Below, one piece after another: positions 45,105 through 53,935 of a stretch of 64,000 nucleotides of DNA. Source of the DNA: JALCLA01 sp965653565 (GTDB lineage: Bacteria; Pseudomonadota; Gammaproteobacteria; Xanthomonadales; Xanthomonadaceae). The stretch spans positions 190,750 to 254,749 of the forward strand of contig CBFHAI010000002.1 in assembly GCA_965653565.1 (NCBI GenBank), read 5' to 3'. The position numbers and the translations under genes were made by a program. Every line of letters starts with the position of its first letter. Within the stretch, counting starts at the first letter, position 1. The notes beneath the pieces were generated by a model. The model was not told the origin of the DNA and did not search any database. It was given only the letters and a program-made list of their open reading frames with translations.

Positions 45105-47000
45105 TCACCCCGACCCCACCGGCCGCGGCTGCCGCAGCAACGTCAACGTCGTCGCCACCAGTTCAGTCACTTCCACCGGTTTGCCCAGATGCTGCTGGAA
45201 GCCGGCCAGCAAGGCGCGGTGGCGGTCTTCGCTGCGGACGAAGGCGGTGAGGGCGATGGCCGGAACGCGGCCGCCGTCGGATTCGGGCAGTTGACGAATG
45301 CGCGTCATCAGTTCGTAGCCATCGCAGCCGGGCATGCCGATGTCGCTTATCATCACGTCGGGCCGGCGTTCGCGCAGCAGCACCAGCGCTTCGTCGGCGT
45401 TGCCCGCCGTATCGACGGTGGCGCCGGCGTCGCGCAGCACGTGCGCCATCAATTGCCGGCCGTCGCTGTCATCGTCGACCACCAGCACGCGCTGGCCCAG
45501 CAGCGGCGTCGATTCGGCCGCCCGCGCGGCGGCATCGACGCCATCCGGCAGCGGTGTCGCCGGCCCGGTGCCGGGCATCGGCAACGGCAGCCAGACGGTG
45601 AAGCGCGCGCCCTGCCCCGCTCCCTCGCTTTCCGCGCTCACGCTGCCGCCGTGCAGTTCGACCAACTGCTTGGCGATCGCCAGGCCCAGCCCGAGGCCGC
45701 CATGCGAACGCGTCGTGGAGCTGTCGGCCTGCCGAAAACGTTCGAACACATGCGGCAGGAAATCGGCGCCGATGCCCTGCCCGGTGTCGGCCACCACGAT
45801 GCGCGCGTGATGATCGTCGCGTTCCAGCCGCAGGTCGACGCGCCCGCCCTTCGGCGTGAACTTGATCGCATTGGTGAGCAGGTTCCACACCACCTGCTGC
45901 AAACGATTGGGGTCGCCGCGCAGCCACGGCACCGCGTCGAAGCGCGCCGCCAGTTGCACGCCGCGCGCTTCGGCCGCCGGTTGCACGGTGGCGAGCGCGG
46001 CGTCGACCACGGCACGCAGATTCAAGGTTTCGGTGCGCAGCAACAACTTGCCCGACACGATGCGGCTCATGTCGAGCAGGTCGTCGATGATCTGGGTCTG
46101 GATGCGCGCATTGCGCTCGATGATTTCGGCGCCCTGTTTCACGCGTGCCGGCTCCGGCGCGGCGCGCAGCAGGATCTGCGCCCAGCCCAGGATCGGCGCC
46201 ATTGGCGTGCGCAGTTCGTGCGACAGGGTGGCGAGGAATTCGTCCTTCATGTGGCTGGCGCGTTCGGCTTCGCGCCGCGCCGACTGGATGTCGGCATGCT
46301 GCTGCTGGATCTGCGCGAGCATGTCGTTGAAGGCGTCGGTGGCCTGGCCCATTTCGTCGTCGCTGACGCGGCGCGCGCGCAGACTGTAGTTGCGCGTGTC
46401 GGAAATCGCACGCGCGGTGCGCGCCAGTTCGTCGACCGGCCCGACCAGCACGTCGCGGATGCGGCGCGACACCGCGTAGATCAAGGCCATCGCCAGCAGC
46501 GCCACGCCGAGCGACACCAGCAAACGCTCGAGCATGCGTCGATACAGCCGATCCAGATCGAACACCACTTGCACGAATCCCAGGCGCTGGCCGACGTCGT
46601 CGACCGGCACGGTGAGCAACAGCCATTCGCCGGAACGGCGCAGGCCCAGGTCGCCGAGCGCGATATCCGGCGCCGGGTCGGTGGCGCGGCGGAATTGCGC
46701 GAAGCGATCGCCCTGCGCGTTGAACACCGTGGCCGAAGCGATGTGCGGCGTGGCGGCCAGCGACGACAGCGTCTGGCGGCCGCTGACGTTGTCTTCGAAG
46801 GCGAGCGGCGCGCTGCTGTTCATCGCGATCAGCTGCGCCTGCGATTCCACCGAAGACAGGATTTCGCTGCGCAGGTTGACGTAGGAAAACGCCACCAGCG
46901 CGAGGGAAACGACCAGGATCGCCAGCCCGCCGGTGAGCGTGAGCACCCACGTCACCTTGGCACCGAACGACGGCAGCCTGCGCAGCCAGCCGAGCATCAT
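45105..47000 (-). CDS. Hybrid sensor kinase with CHASE8-like input and receiver
   Basis: 631 residues. TM about 18-40, periplasmic CHASE8-like sensor (42-155; NSSAPLAFEDNVSGRQTLSSL is typical), TM about 158-178, HAMP (about 180-235), dimerisation domain with His261 in SHELRTP, HATPase (N box VWNLLTNAIKFTPKGG; G2 GGLGLGLAIAKQLVELHGG) and a C-terminal receiver with Asp553 in ISDIGMPGCDGYEL. No output domain, so it must pass phosphate to another protein. ATGA overlap with the YfiR gene; third gene of the TonB receptor-YfiR-kinase operon. Confidence 0.94.
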   Translation of the reverse strand: MMLGWLRRLPSFGAKVTWVLTLTGGLAILVVSLALVAFSYVNLRSEILSSVESQAQLIAMNSSAPLAFEDNVSGRQTLSSLAATPHIASATVFNAQGDRFAQFRRATDPAPDIALGDLGLRRSGEWLLLTVPVDDVGQRLGFVQVVFDLDRLYRRMLERLLVSLGVALLAMALIYAVSRRIRDVLVGPVDELARTARAISDTRNYSLRARRVSDDEMGQATDAFNDMLAQIQQQHADIQSARREAERASHMKDEFLATLSHELRTPMAPILGWAQILLRAAPEPARVKQGAEIIERNARIQTQIIDDLLDMSRIVSGKLLLRTETLNLRAVVDAALATVQPAAEARGVQLAARFDAVPWLRGDPNRLQQVVWNLLTNAIKFTPKGGRVDLRLERDDHHARIVVADTGQGIGADFLPHVFERFRQADSSTTRSHGGLGLGLAIAKQLVELHGGSVSAESEGAGQGARFTVWLPLPMPGTGPATPLPDGVDAAARAAESTPLLGQRVLVVDDDSDGRQLMAHVLRDAGATVDTAGNADEALVLLRERRPDVMISDIGMPGCDGYELMTRIRQLPESDGGRVPAIALTAFVRSEDRHRALLAGFQQHLGKPVEVTELVATTLTLLRQPRPVGSG

Positions 47001-47581
47001 CGCGGCGGCTCCACCACGCGCGCGAGCTTGAGCACTTTCGCGCTGACCTGCAGGCCGCTGGCCTGGATCGCCGAAGGATTGGCATCGAACACGATGCGGC
47101 TGCCCTGCGGCACCAGCCCGAGCATGCCGCCGGCCTGCGCGAAACCGGGGGCGTCGCCGATGGTGAGCACCGGATAATCCTTCAAACGCTGCAGCACCTG
47201 CTCGGTGCGCGCCGAGCCGTCGAACTGCACGAATACCGCGTGCGCGGAGGCGAGTTCGGCATCGAGCGTGCCTTCGAGCAACGCTTCGCGGCCGATCCGC
47301 TCGATGCGCACCGGCCGCTGTCCGAGCTCGACGGCTTCGCGCGCGATGGCGCGCAGCGCGGTCACGAAGCTGCGCGTGCCGACCACCTTGAGCATGTAGG
47401 CCTCGTCCGCCGCGACCGGCCGGTGCTCCTGCGGCCAGTCGGTGAAGCGGAGGAAATTCAGCACGTAGGCCGCCTTGATCTGATCGGCCTCGCGCCTCGG
47501 GTCCTGCGCCCGCGCACCGAACGCGGCGAGCACCAGCGCGCCCATCAGCAACACTCGCCAGGCGCGCGCGACGGCCGTCAT
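46997..47581 (-). CDS. YfiR-family periplasmic protein (DUF4154)
   Basis: 194 residues. Signal peptide about 1-25 (AFGARAQ), then the YfiR core: IKAAYVLNFLRFTDWP, LKVVGTRSFVTALRAIA, AHAVFVQ, VLTIGDAPGFAQAGGMLGLV, RIVFDANPSAIQASGLQVSAKVLKLARVV. In Pseudomonas, YfiR is a periplasmic repressor of a diguanylate cyclase through the CHASE8 domain of YfiN. Here the downstream CHASE8-like protein is a hybrid kinase, so YfiR probably gates the kinase input instead. Confidence 0.92.
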   Translation of the reverse strand: MTAVARAWRVLLMGALVLAAFGARAQDPRREADQIKAAYVLNFLRFTDWPQEHRPVAADEAYMLKVVGTRSFVTALRAIAREAVELGQRPVRIERIGREALLEGTLDAELASAHAVFVQFDGSARTEQVLQRLKDYPVLTIGDAPGFAQAGGMLGLVPQGSRIVFDANPSAIQASGLQVSAKVLKLARVVEPPR

Positions 47582-47594
47582 CGCGATGCGCGCC

Positions 47595-49601
47595 TCACAG
47601 ATTCACCGACACTTGCAGATACACGCTGCGCGGCACTTCCGCGCCCGAGGCTTCAGGATGCGACGGATCGGTGAGGTTCTGTCCCCACAGCGCCAGATCG
47701 AGTTGCGGCGTCGCATGCCAGGTCAGGCCCAGGTCCACGCGTTCGTACGCGCCGATACCCAGACGCGGAATTTCGCCGACGCGATAGATCGCGCCGTTGA
47801 GTTCCCAATCGGCGCCCAGGTCGAGCATCGAGCGCAATTGCGCCAGATGCTGCGGCGTGCCGGTTTCTTCGAATGCGAGCACCGGGCCTTCGATTTCGGT
47901 GCGGATCAGGCTGTAGGAACCTTCCAATCGCCAGGCCGGCGTGGCCTGGAACGAGGCCGCGATATCGCCGCCGTAGGTCAGGCCGGTGCCGTCGTCGTTG
48001 AGCCGCCCGAAAATGCCGGTCGGCACCGAAATCATGCGCTGGTAATCGTTGTAGAACAGGCTGGTTTCCAATTGCCATCGCGTACCGATCTGCACGCGAT
48101 GACCGGCTTCCCAGGCCAGTAATTTCTCGACCGGCAGCTGCTCGTCGCCGGCCAGCGACAGCGGCACGATGACGCCGCTGGCCGGCAGGCCGCGAATCAG
48201 GCCGGTATCGACATAGGAAAAAATCAGCGCGCCGTTCTCTTCGAAGCGCGATGGTACGCGCACGGGCCGCGACAGCGCGGCCCAGAACGTCTGCGTCGCC
48301 GTCGGCGTCCACCACAGCCGCACACTTGGCTGCAGGTGCACTCCAACGAAATCGTGATGCGAAATCTTGCTGCCGATCATCGTGTACCAGCGGTCGTCGA
48401 CCAGCTCGCTGGTGTTCTGCACGAAAGCGTTGACCGTTTCGATGGTGCGCGCAGGACGCTGGAAAACCAGGCTCGCGCCCGATTCGATGCGGTCTGAGGT
48501 CTGGCCGTATTGCACGCCCCACACCATCGCCTGCTGTTCGCCCCAAGGCGTCCAGCTGCGGAAATCGATGTCGTAGGTCGAGCGATCGAGCCCGAGGCGC
48601 GCGTCTTCGCGACGCGTGCTCGCGTACGACGATTGCAGGCTCCAGCCGTTACCGTCGTCGCGCTGACGCCCGACGCGCAGCTGCAGGTGGCCGCCGTCGA
48701 CCGCCGAATCGCCTTCGACGCGGCGCGTCTGCAAATGCACGCCCGGGACCGGCTCCTGGATCGAATAATGTGCGTCCGGCAGCCGGTGCGCCTCGCCCTG
48801 CACGCTGTATTCGAGTCCGCTGCTCAGCGCGCCGTCGGCGCGGAAACCGCCGTGCAGCGCCGACCATTGATCTTCGACCGACGCGCCCTGCGCAGTCTCG
48901 AACGCAGCGCGCCGCACGTACTTGCCCCAGGCCCGCCACGCGCCGCTGGCGCTGCGCGCGCCGTGCCGCAGCGCGCCGTACGAACGCAGATAATTGCCCG
49001 CGCCGGCGCGCAGCGTCGTGGCCACGGTGTCGCGCGCATCGCGCGTGATCACGCTGATCACGCCGTTCATCGCATTCGCCCCCCACAGCGTGGCGCCCGG
49101 GCCGCGGATCACTTCGATGCGGTCGATGTCTTCCACCACCAGATCGAGGGTGTCCCAGAACGTCGACGACAGCAGCGGATCGTGCACCGCACGTCCGTCG
49201 ACCAGCACCAGATAGCGATTGGCCGTCAGCACCGAGGCCGTCAGCCCGCGCGAACCCACCACCCAACTGCTGGAATTGATGCTGCCGACGAACATGCCGG
49301 GCACCATGCGCAAAGCATCGGCCAGGCTGCGATGGCCGGCGCGGCGGATGTCTTCGGCGCTGATCACGGTGAGCGCGGCCGGCGCCGACATCCGCGGCTG
49401 CGCGGTGCCGGCGACACTGGTGACTTCGACCTGCAGCAGATCCTCGAGACTGAGTTCGGCGAGTCGGCGCGCCTGCGAATCGGCCATCGTGGCACCGACC
49501 GGTGGCGCGACACCGAGCGTCGCGATCAAAGCGGCAGCGAGCCGGCCGACGATGCGCGGCGGTGCTGCTGCCCGTGCGGCTGGCGGATGCCTGCTGCCCA
49601 T
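47595..49601 (-). CDS. TonB-dependent receptor heading a YfiR-kinase operon
   Basis: 668 residues. Signal region about 1-38, a plug domain with LSLEDLLQVEVTSVAGT (about 47-63), PAALTVISAEDIRRAGHRSLADALRMVPG, VLVDGRAV and DIDRIEVIRGPGATLWGANAMNGVISVIT, then a C-terminal beta barrel ending PRSVYLQVSVNL with the terminal Leu. ATG 49601 was chosen; an earlier start would translate the upstream GATTCCC repeat. The ribosome site is weak, so the exact start is uncertain. The plug wording resembles receptors with the LSLEDLL motif found before YfiR genes. Ligand unknown. Confidence 0.9.
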   Translation of the reverse strand: MGSRHPPAARAAAPPRIVGRLAAALIATLGVAPPVGATMADSQARRLAELSLEDLLQVEVTSVAGTAQPRMSAPAALTVISAEDIRRAGHRSLADALRMVPGMFVGSINSSSWVVGSRGLTASVLTANRYLVLVDGRAVHDPLLSSTFWDTLDLVVEDIDRIEVIRGPGATLWGANAMNGVISVITRDARDTVATTLRAGAGNYLRSYGALRHGARSASGAWRAWGKYVRRAAFETAQGASVEDQWSALHGGFRADGALSSGLEYSVQGEAHRLPDAHYSIQEPVPGVHLQTRRVEGDSAVDGGHLQLRVGRQRDDGNGWSLQSSYASTRREDARLGLDRSTYDIDFRSWTPWGEQQAMVWGVQYGQTSDRIESGASLVFQRPARTIETVNAFVQNTSELVDDRWYTMIGSKISHHDFVGVHLQPSVRLWWTPTATQTFWAALSRPVRVPSRFEENGALIFSYVDTGLIRGLPASGVIVPLSLAGDEQLPVEKLLAWEAGHRVQIGTRWQLETSLFYNDYQRMISVPTGIFGRLNDDGTGLTYGGDIAASFQATPAWRLEGSYSLIRTEIEGPVLAFEETGTPQHLAQLRSMLDLGADWELNGAIYRVGEIPRLGIGAYERVDLGLTWHATPQLDLALWGQNLTDPSHPEASGAEVPRSVYLQVSVNL

Positions 49602-49927
49602 TCCCTGCTGCCCGTCTCCGTTCTCACCGCGCTGCGGCGGCAGCCCCAGCGGCCCTGAAAGAGTTATAGACGCGCGAATTATTTTCTTCAACAAGGTCGA
49701 GATCGGTTGGGAAGAATTTGCAGGCGTTGTGCACGAGCGCACGGGGAGTCGTGGGCTCCGGGGAATCGGGAATCGGATTAAGAGCGAAGCGCGCACTGCT
49801 TTCTCCCGATTCCCGATTCCCGATTCCCGATTCCCGATTCCCGCAGAGCCGCGATTCCCGCAGCACCGCGACTCCCGCAGCGCCCCGACTCCCCCGGCGC
49901 CCCGCTTCCCACAACGCCCGACCCCAC
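49602..49927. other. 326-bp gene-free region with repeats
   Basis: Lies upstream of the TonB receptor gene and downstream of the DUF4326 gene. Its right half is made of repeats (49760-49842 and a degenerate continuation to about 49910); the left part (49650-49730) is more AT-rich and is the likely receptor promoter zone. No gene seen. Confidence 0.6.
49760..49842. repeat. GATTCCC tandem array facing an inverted copy
   Basis: Five perfect 7-bp copies of GATTCCC occupy 49808-49842. Upstream, GGGGAATCGGGAATCGG at 49760-49776 is the reverse complement of the same word, so the region can fold into a hairpin of up to 16 bp. Degenerate variants (GACTCCC, GATTCCC) continue to about 49893, and a short relative lies at about 30385-30405. 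Confidence 0.85.
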
Positions 49928-50209
49928 TCAACGATTCACCACCTCAAGCAACACATCCGCATGACACGGCCCCTCCAGCGGACACCAGCACGCCAGATTC
50001 TTGCCGCGCAAGACCCGGGTCGCATCATCGACGAAGGCCTGGTTCTGCGGATCGCCGATGTAGGCGCGGAACTGCGCCACCGCGTGCGCGCGTGCGGATG
50101 GCGTGTCGGCCACGAACGGATTGCCCCAGCGCGTGGAGCGATCGACCTTCACCGTATCGGGCGGCATGCGCCAGCCGCGTGCGCGGCTGAGTTGGATGCG
50201 TTGTGGCAT
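49928..50209 (-). CDS. Small DUF4326 protein
   Basis: 93 residues from ATG 50209. The motif series MPQRIQLSRARGWRMPP, VDRSTRWGNPF, AVAQFRAY, LRGKNLACWCPLEGPCHADVLLE matches DUF4326, small proteins of bacteria and phages with a CWCP-x-CHAD cysteine/histidine end. The function is unknown. Divergent from katE with a 111-bp gap. Confidence 0.88.
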   Translation of the reverse strand: MPQRIQLSRARGWRMPPDTVKVDRSTRWGNPFVADTPSARAHAVAQFRAYIGDPQNQAFVDDATRVLRGKNLACWCPLEGPCHADVLLEVVNR

Positions 50210-50320
50210 GGCTCGTCGTGTTGCGTCGGACCGTGTTGACGCAAGCCTAGCGGCGCGATGGGCTGGCATACAACGTGCTGCCTACCGGCTTTCGCTCCCT
50301 CGCGCCAAAGGATTCCGCAC

Positions 50321-52723
50321 ATGGCCACTTCGAAGAAACCGCCGGCTGCCGGCAAGCGCAAGACCGCCGCCAAAGCGGCGGCGCGCAACACCGACAGCGG
50401 CCCGGCCAGGGTTCGCGTCGACGAACGCGATGCGGCCAGCATCAAGGCCGGCCAGGCCGAAGGTTTCGCGGCGGCGATGCCGCACAATCTCAACAAACCG
50501 CTCGAACACGGCCGCGGCAATGCGATTTCACCGCCCGAAGGCCTGCACTTCGCGGCCGCCGACGAACGCGGTACCGGCAGCACGCTGAGCGAAACCGAAT
50601 CGAGCGAAAAAACCGGCACGCGCGCGGCCACCGGCGACAACGCCACCATCGCCACGCTCGATGCGGTGCGCGTGGATTCGAGCGGCCGCGCACTCACCAC
50701 CAACCAGGGCGTATTGATCGCCGATAACCAGAACTCGCTCAAGGCCGGCCTGCGCGGTCCCACGCTGCTGGAAGATTTCATCCTGCGCGAAAAGATCACC
50801 CATTTCGATCACGAGCGCATTCCCGAACGCATCGTGCACGCGCGCGGCTCCGGCGCCCATGGCTTCTTCGAATGCTACGAATCGCTGCGCCACCTCACGC
50901 GCGCCGCGCCGTTCCAGGAAGCCGGCAAGATCACGCCGGTGTTCGTGCGTTTTTCCACCGTCGCCGGCGAGCGCGGCTCGAAGGACACCGCGCGCGACGT
51001 GCGCGGCTTCGCCGTGAAGTTCTACACCGACGAAGGCAACTGGGACCTGGTCGGCAACAACATACCGGTGTTCTTCATCCAGGACGCGATGAAGTTTCCC
51101 GATCTGGTGCACGCGGTGAAGCCCGAACCGCACCACGCCATGCCGCAGGCGGCCTCAGCGCACGACACCTTCTGGGATTTCGTTTCGCTGATGCCCGAAT
51201 CCACCCACATGCTGATGTGGGTGATGTCCGATCGCGCGATTCCGCGCAGCTACCGCATGATGCAGGGCTTCGGCGTACACAGTTTCCGGCTGATCAACGA
51301 CGAAGGCCAGTCGGTGTTCTGCAAATTCCACTGGTCGCCCAGGCTCGGCACGCACTCGCTCACCTGGGACGAAGCGGTGAAAATCTCGGGCGCCGATCCG
51401 GATTTCCACCGGCGCGACCTGTGGGAAGCGATCGAAGCCGGCGAATTTCCCGAATACGAATTGTCGTTGCAGATCTTCACCGAAGAACAGGCTAACGAAT
51501 TCGAATTCGACATCCTCGACCCGACCAAGATCGTGCCGGAGGAGATCGTGCCGCTCACGCCGGTGGGCCGCATGGTGCTCAATCGCAATCCGGATAATTT
51601 CTTCGCCGAAACCGAGCAGGTCGCGTTCTGCGCCGCGCACATCATCCCGGGCCTGGATTTCAGCAACGATCCGCTGCTCGCCGGCCGCATCCATTCCTAT
51701 GTCGATACCCAGATCACGCGGCTGGGCGGACCGAATTTCCACGAAATTCCGATCAACGCGCCGCTGGCGCAGGTGCACAACAACCAGCGCGATGGGTTGC
51801 ATCGAAAGGCGATCGCGCGCGGGCGCGTGTCGTACGAGCCCAACTCGCTCGGTGGCGGCTGTCCGTTCCAGGCCGGCGCGCGCGGCTTCATGTCGTTTCC
51901 GCAGCCGGTCGAGCAGGACAAACTGCGCGGCAAGCCGGAAAAATTCGCCGAGCACTACGATCAGGCGCGCCTGTTCTACGAAAGCCAGACCCCCGTCGAA
52001 CAGGCCCACATCGCGGCCGCCTTTCGCTTCGAGTTGAGCAAGGTGACGGTGCCGGCGATCCGCCGCCGCATGCTGGCCTCGCTGCGCAACGCCTCCGAAG
52101 ACCTCGCCGCGCAGGTCGCCGAAAGCCTCGGCATGGACCTGCCCGATCCGTTGCCGCGCAGCGCGCCGCCGCCCACGCGCGCGCTCGAAACTTCACCGGC
52201 GCTCTCGCTGCTGGCGCGGCCGGGCGATGGCAGCATTCGGACGCGCAAGATCGCGATCCTGGTGGCGCCCGGCGTCGACGACGAAGGCGTGGCGGCCGTG
52301 CAGTCGGCGCTGCTCGACGCCGGCGCCGTACCGCGCCTGGTCGGCCAGCGCATCGGCCCGGTGACGGGCGAATCGGGCGAATCGATCGACGCCGATGCCT
52401 CGCTCGAAAACGAACCGGGCTTCCTGTTCGATGCCCTGGTGCTGCCCGATGGCGAGCTCGCCGTCAAAGCGCTGGCGACCGACGGCCGCTGCGCCGAATT
52501 CATCGCCAACGTCTACCGCCACTGCAAGGCGATCCTCTCGATCGGCGCCTCGCACGCGCTGCTCGAAGGCGCCGGCGTGCCGCAGCGTCTCGACGATGGC
52601 GAAGAAGATCCCGGTCTGGTGTTGATCGACGCCGAAGAACTGGAAACCGGCATCGCCCGCTTCATCGAAGCCGTCGCCCACCATCGTCATTTCGAACGCG
52701 AGAAAGACCCGCCAGGCGTGTGA
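50321..52723 (+). CDS. katE: Large-subunit monofunctional catalase (HPII type)
   Basis: 800 residues, slightly longer than E. coli HPII (753). A Lys/Ala-rich N-terminal extension (1-55), then the clade-2 catalase core with distal His173 in RIVHARGSGAHGFFE, the GNWDLVGNNIPVFFIQDA block with the distal Asn and the heme-ligand Tyr in GRIHSYVDTQITRLGGPNF. A C-terminal class-I-amidotransferase/DJ-1-like domain (about 645-790: ILVAPGVDDEGVAAVQSAL, FDALVLPDGELA) completes the large-catalase architecture. It disproportionates H2O2 in the cytoplasm. ATG 50321 was chosen over an earlier ATG that has no family similarity. Confidence 0.97.
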   Translation: MATSKKPPAAGKRKTAAKAAARNTDSGPARVRVDERDAASIKAGQAEGFAAAMPHNLNKPLEHGRGNAISPPEGLHFAAADERGTGSTLSETESSEKTGTRAATGDNATIATLDAVRVDSSGRALTTNQGVLIADNQNSLKAGLRGPTLLEDFILREKITHFDHERIPERIVHARGSGAHGFFECYESLRHLTRAAPFQEAGKITPVFVRFSTVAGERGSKDTARDVRGFAVKFYTDEGNWDLVGNNIPVFFIQDAMKFPDLVHAVKPEPHHAMPQAASAHDTFWDFVSLMPESTHMLMWVMSDRAIPRSYRMMQGFGVHSFRLINDEGQSVFCKFHWSPRLGTHSLTWDEAVKISGADPDFHRRDLWEAIEAGEFPEYELSLQIFTEEQANEFEFDILDPTKIVPEEIVPLTPVGRMVLNRNPDNFFAETEQVAFCAAHIIPGLDFSNDPLLAGRIHSYVDTQITRLGGPNFHEIPINAPLAQVHNNQRDGLHRKAIARGRVSYEPNSLGGGCPFQAGARGFMSFPQPVEQDKLRGKPEKFAEHYDQARLFYESQTPVEQAHIAAAFRFELSKVTVPAIRRRMLASLRNASEDLAAQVAESLGMDLPDPLPRSAPPPTRALETSPALSLLARPGDGSIRTRKIAILVAPGVDDEGVAAVQSALLDAGAVPRLVGQRIGPVTGESGESIDADASLENEPGFLFDALVLPDGELAVKALATDGRCAEFIANVYRHCKAILSIGASHALLEGAGVPQRLDDGEEDPGLVLIDAEELETGIARFIEAVAHHRHFEREKDPPGV

Positions 52724-52736
52724 GGGAACTATCCAA

Positions 52737-53750
52737 TCATGCCCGGCACGCAGGCCGGCGCAGCGCTGCGTAGTCGCCGGTGAACAAGCGCGCCACTTCC
52801 CGCGGGGAGTGGCCGGTCCATTGCCGCACGGCGCGGCTGAAACTGGCCTGCTCCTCGAAGCCCAGCTGCTGCGAAATATCCACGCAACGCCGATCGCTGC
52901 GCGCAAGGCGGCACACGGCCAGATTGGCGCGCAGCAGATCGCGCAGACGCAGGAAGCCGATGCCGCTGGCGCGGCAGCGTCGTTGCAGGGTACGCAGCGC
53001 GATGCCGAGCTGGTCGGCCACGCGATGCTCGAGCCGGCCTCCCTGCGGCAGCTCGGTCAAAATCGCTTCGCCGGCGCAACGCAGCAGCGCTGAATTGCGC
53101 GCCGTCAGCACCTCAAGGCACTCGTCGAACCAGTGCGACAAGGCCGCGTGCATAGGCGCGTCGGCGTAGCGTGGCCGCGCTTCGAGAATCTCGGCGGGCA
53201 CGGTGACGACATTGGCGGTGCCGCCGAATCGCACCGGACAGGCCAGCAGCGATTCGGCCTCGCTGGGCGCGCCGCGTGGATGCGCAAACTCGAGCATGGT
53301 GATCGGCAGGCGCTCGCCGGTGAGGAAACGCCCGATCGCGATCCAGCCGCCGAGCAATCCTTCGGCCAACGTGGAAGGCACGCTGGCCGGTGCATGCCAC
53401 TGCATGCGCACCTGATCGCCGCGGCGCTCGGCGCGCAGCTGTCCGATCGTGCCGACCAGCGGTTCCCAGCGCGCCAGACTGGCCAGCGATTGCGCCAGCG
53501 TCGGCGCGGTCGCCACCGCCAGTCCGAGCAATCCCATGCCACGCCCGCCGATCGCTGTGCCGAAACGAAAACCCAGATCGCGATCGCCGCTGCGCTGCAC
53601 GGCATGCACGACGCTGGCGCAGAACGCATCGCCCGATTCGCGCCGCACGAAGGCATCGAGCTGATCGCTCGCGGCGGACGACGCCGGCGCCAGACCGGCG
53701 AACTCGCGGAACGCACTCGCGTAGACCGAAGAAACATCGCTGCTAGACAT
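52737..53750 (-). CDS. AraC-family regulator (OruR/ArgR-like architecture)
   Basis: 337 residues. N-terminal Arabinose_bd-type domain (PF12625 pattern, about 15-195) and C-terminal AraC HTH (about 235-330: RVADQLGIALRTLQRRC, DISQQLGFEEQASFSRAVRQWTGHSPREV). ATG 53750 avoids an unlikely Cys/His-rich extension. It is convergent with katE (13-bp gap) and divergent from the secreted gene at 53936, which may be its target. Confidence 0.9.
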   Translation of the reverse strand: MSSSDVSSVYASAFREFAGLAPASSAASDQLDAFVRRESGDAFCASVVHAVQRSGDRDLGFRFGTAIGGRGMGLLGLAVATAPTLAQSLASLARWEPLVGTIGQLRAERRGDQVRMQWHAPASVPSTLAEGLLGGWIAIGRFLTGERLPITMLEFAHPRGAPSEAESLLACPVRFGGTANVVTVPAEILEARPRYADAPMHAALSHWFDECLEVLTARNSALLRCAGEAILTELPQGGRLEHRVADQLGIALRTLQRRCRASGIGFLRLRDLLRANLAVCRLARSDRRCVDISQQLGFEEQASFSRAVRQWTGHSPREVARLFTGDYAALRRPACRA

Positions 53751-53935
53751 CTGTTTCGAACACCTGTGCCAGTGAGCCGCTTTTATCGTAGTCGCATGCG
53801 GGCCGGATCGATCGCGTCGCCCGCACCGGCATTGCAATTTTTACAGGCCGCCGTCGGTGGCGTGTAACGACAAGTTTTTCGTCAGGCGCGGCGATAGCGT
53901 GCAAACGCAGGGGGAAAATAACAGGAGAACAGAAC

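Noticed and set aside
49741..49910. CRISPR-like repetition
   Set aside because: Units are 7 bp and contiguous without spacers, so it is a simple tandem repeat.
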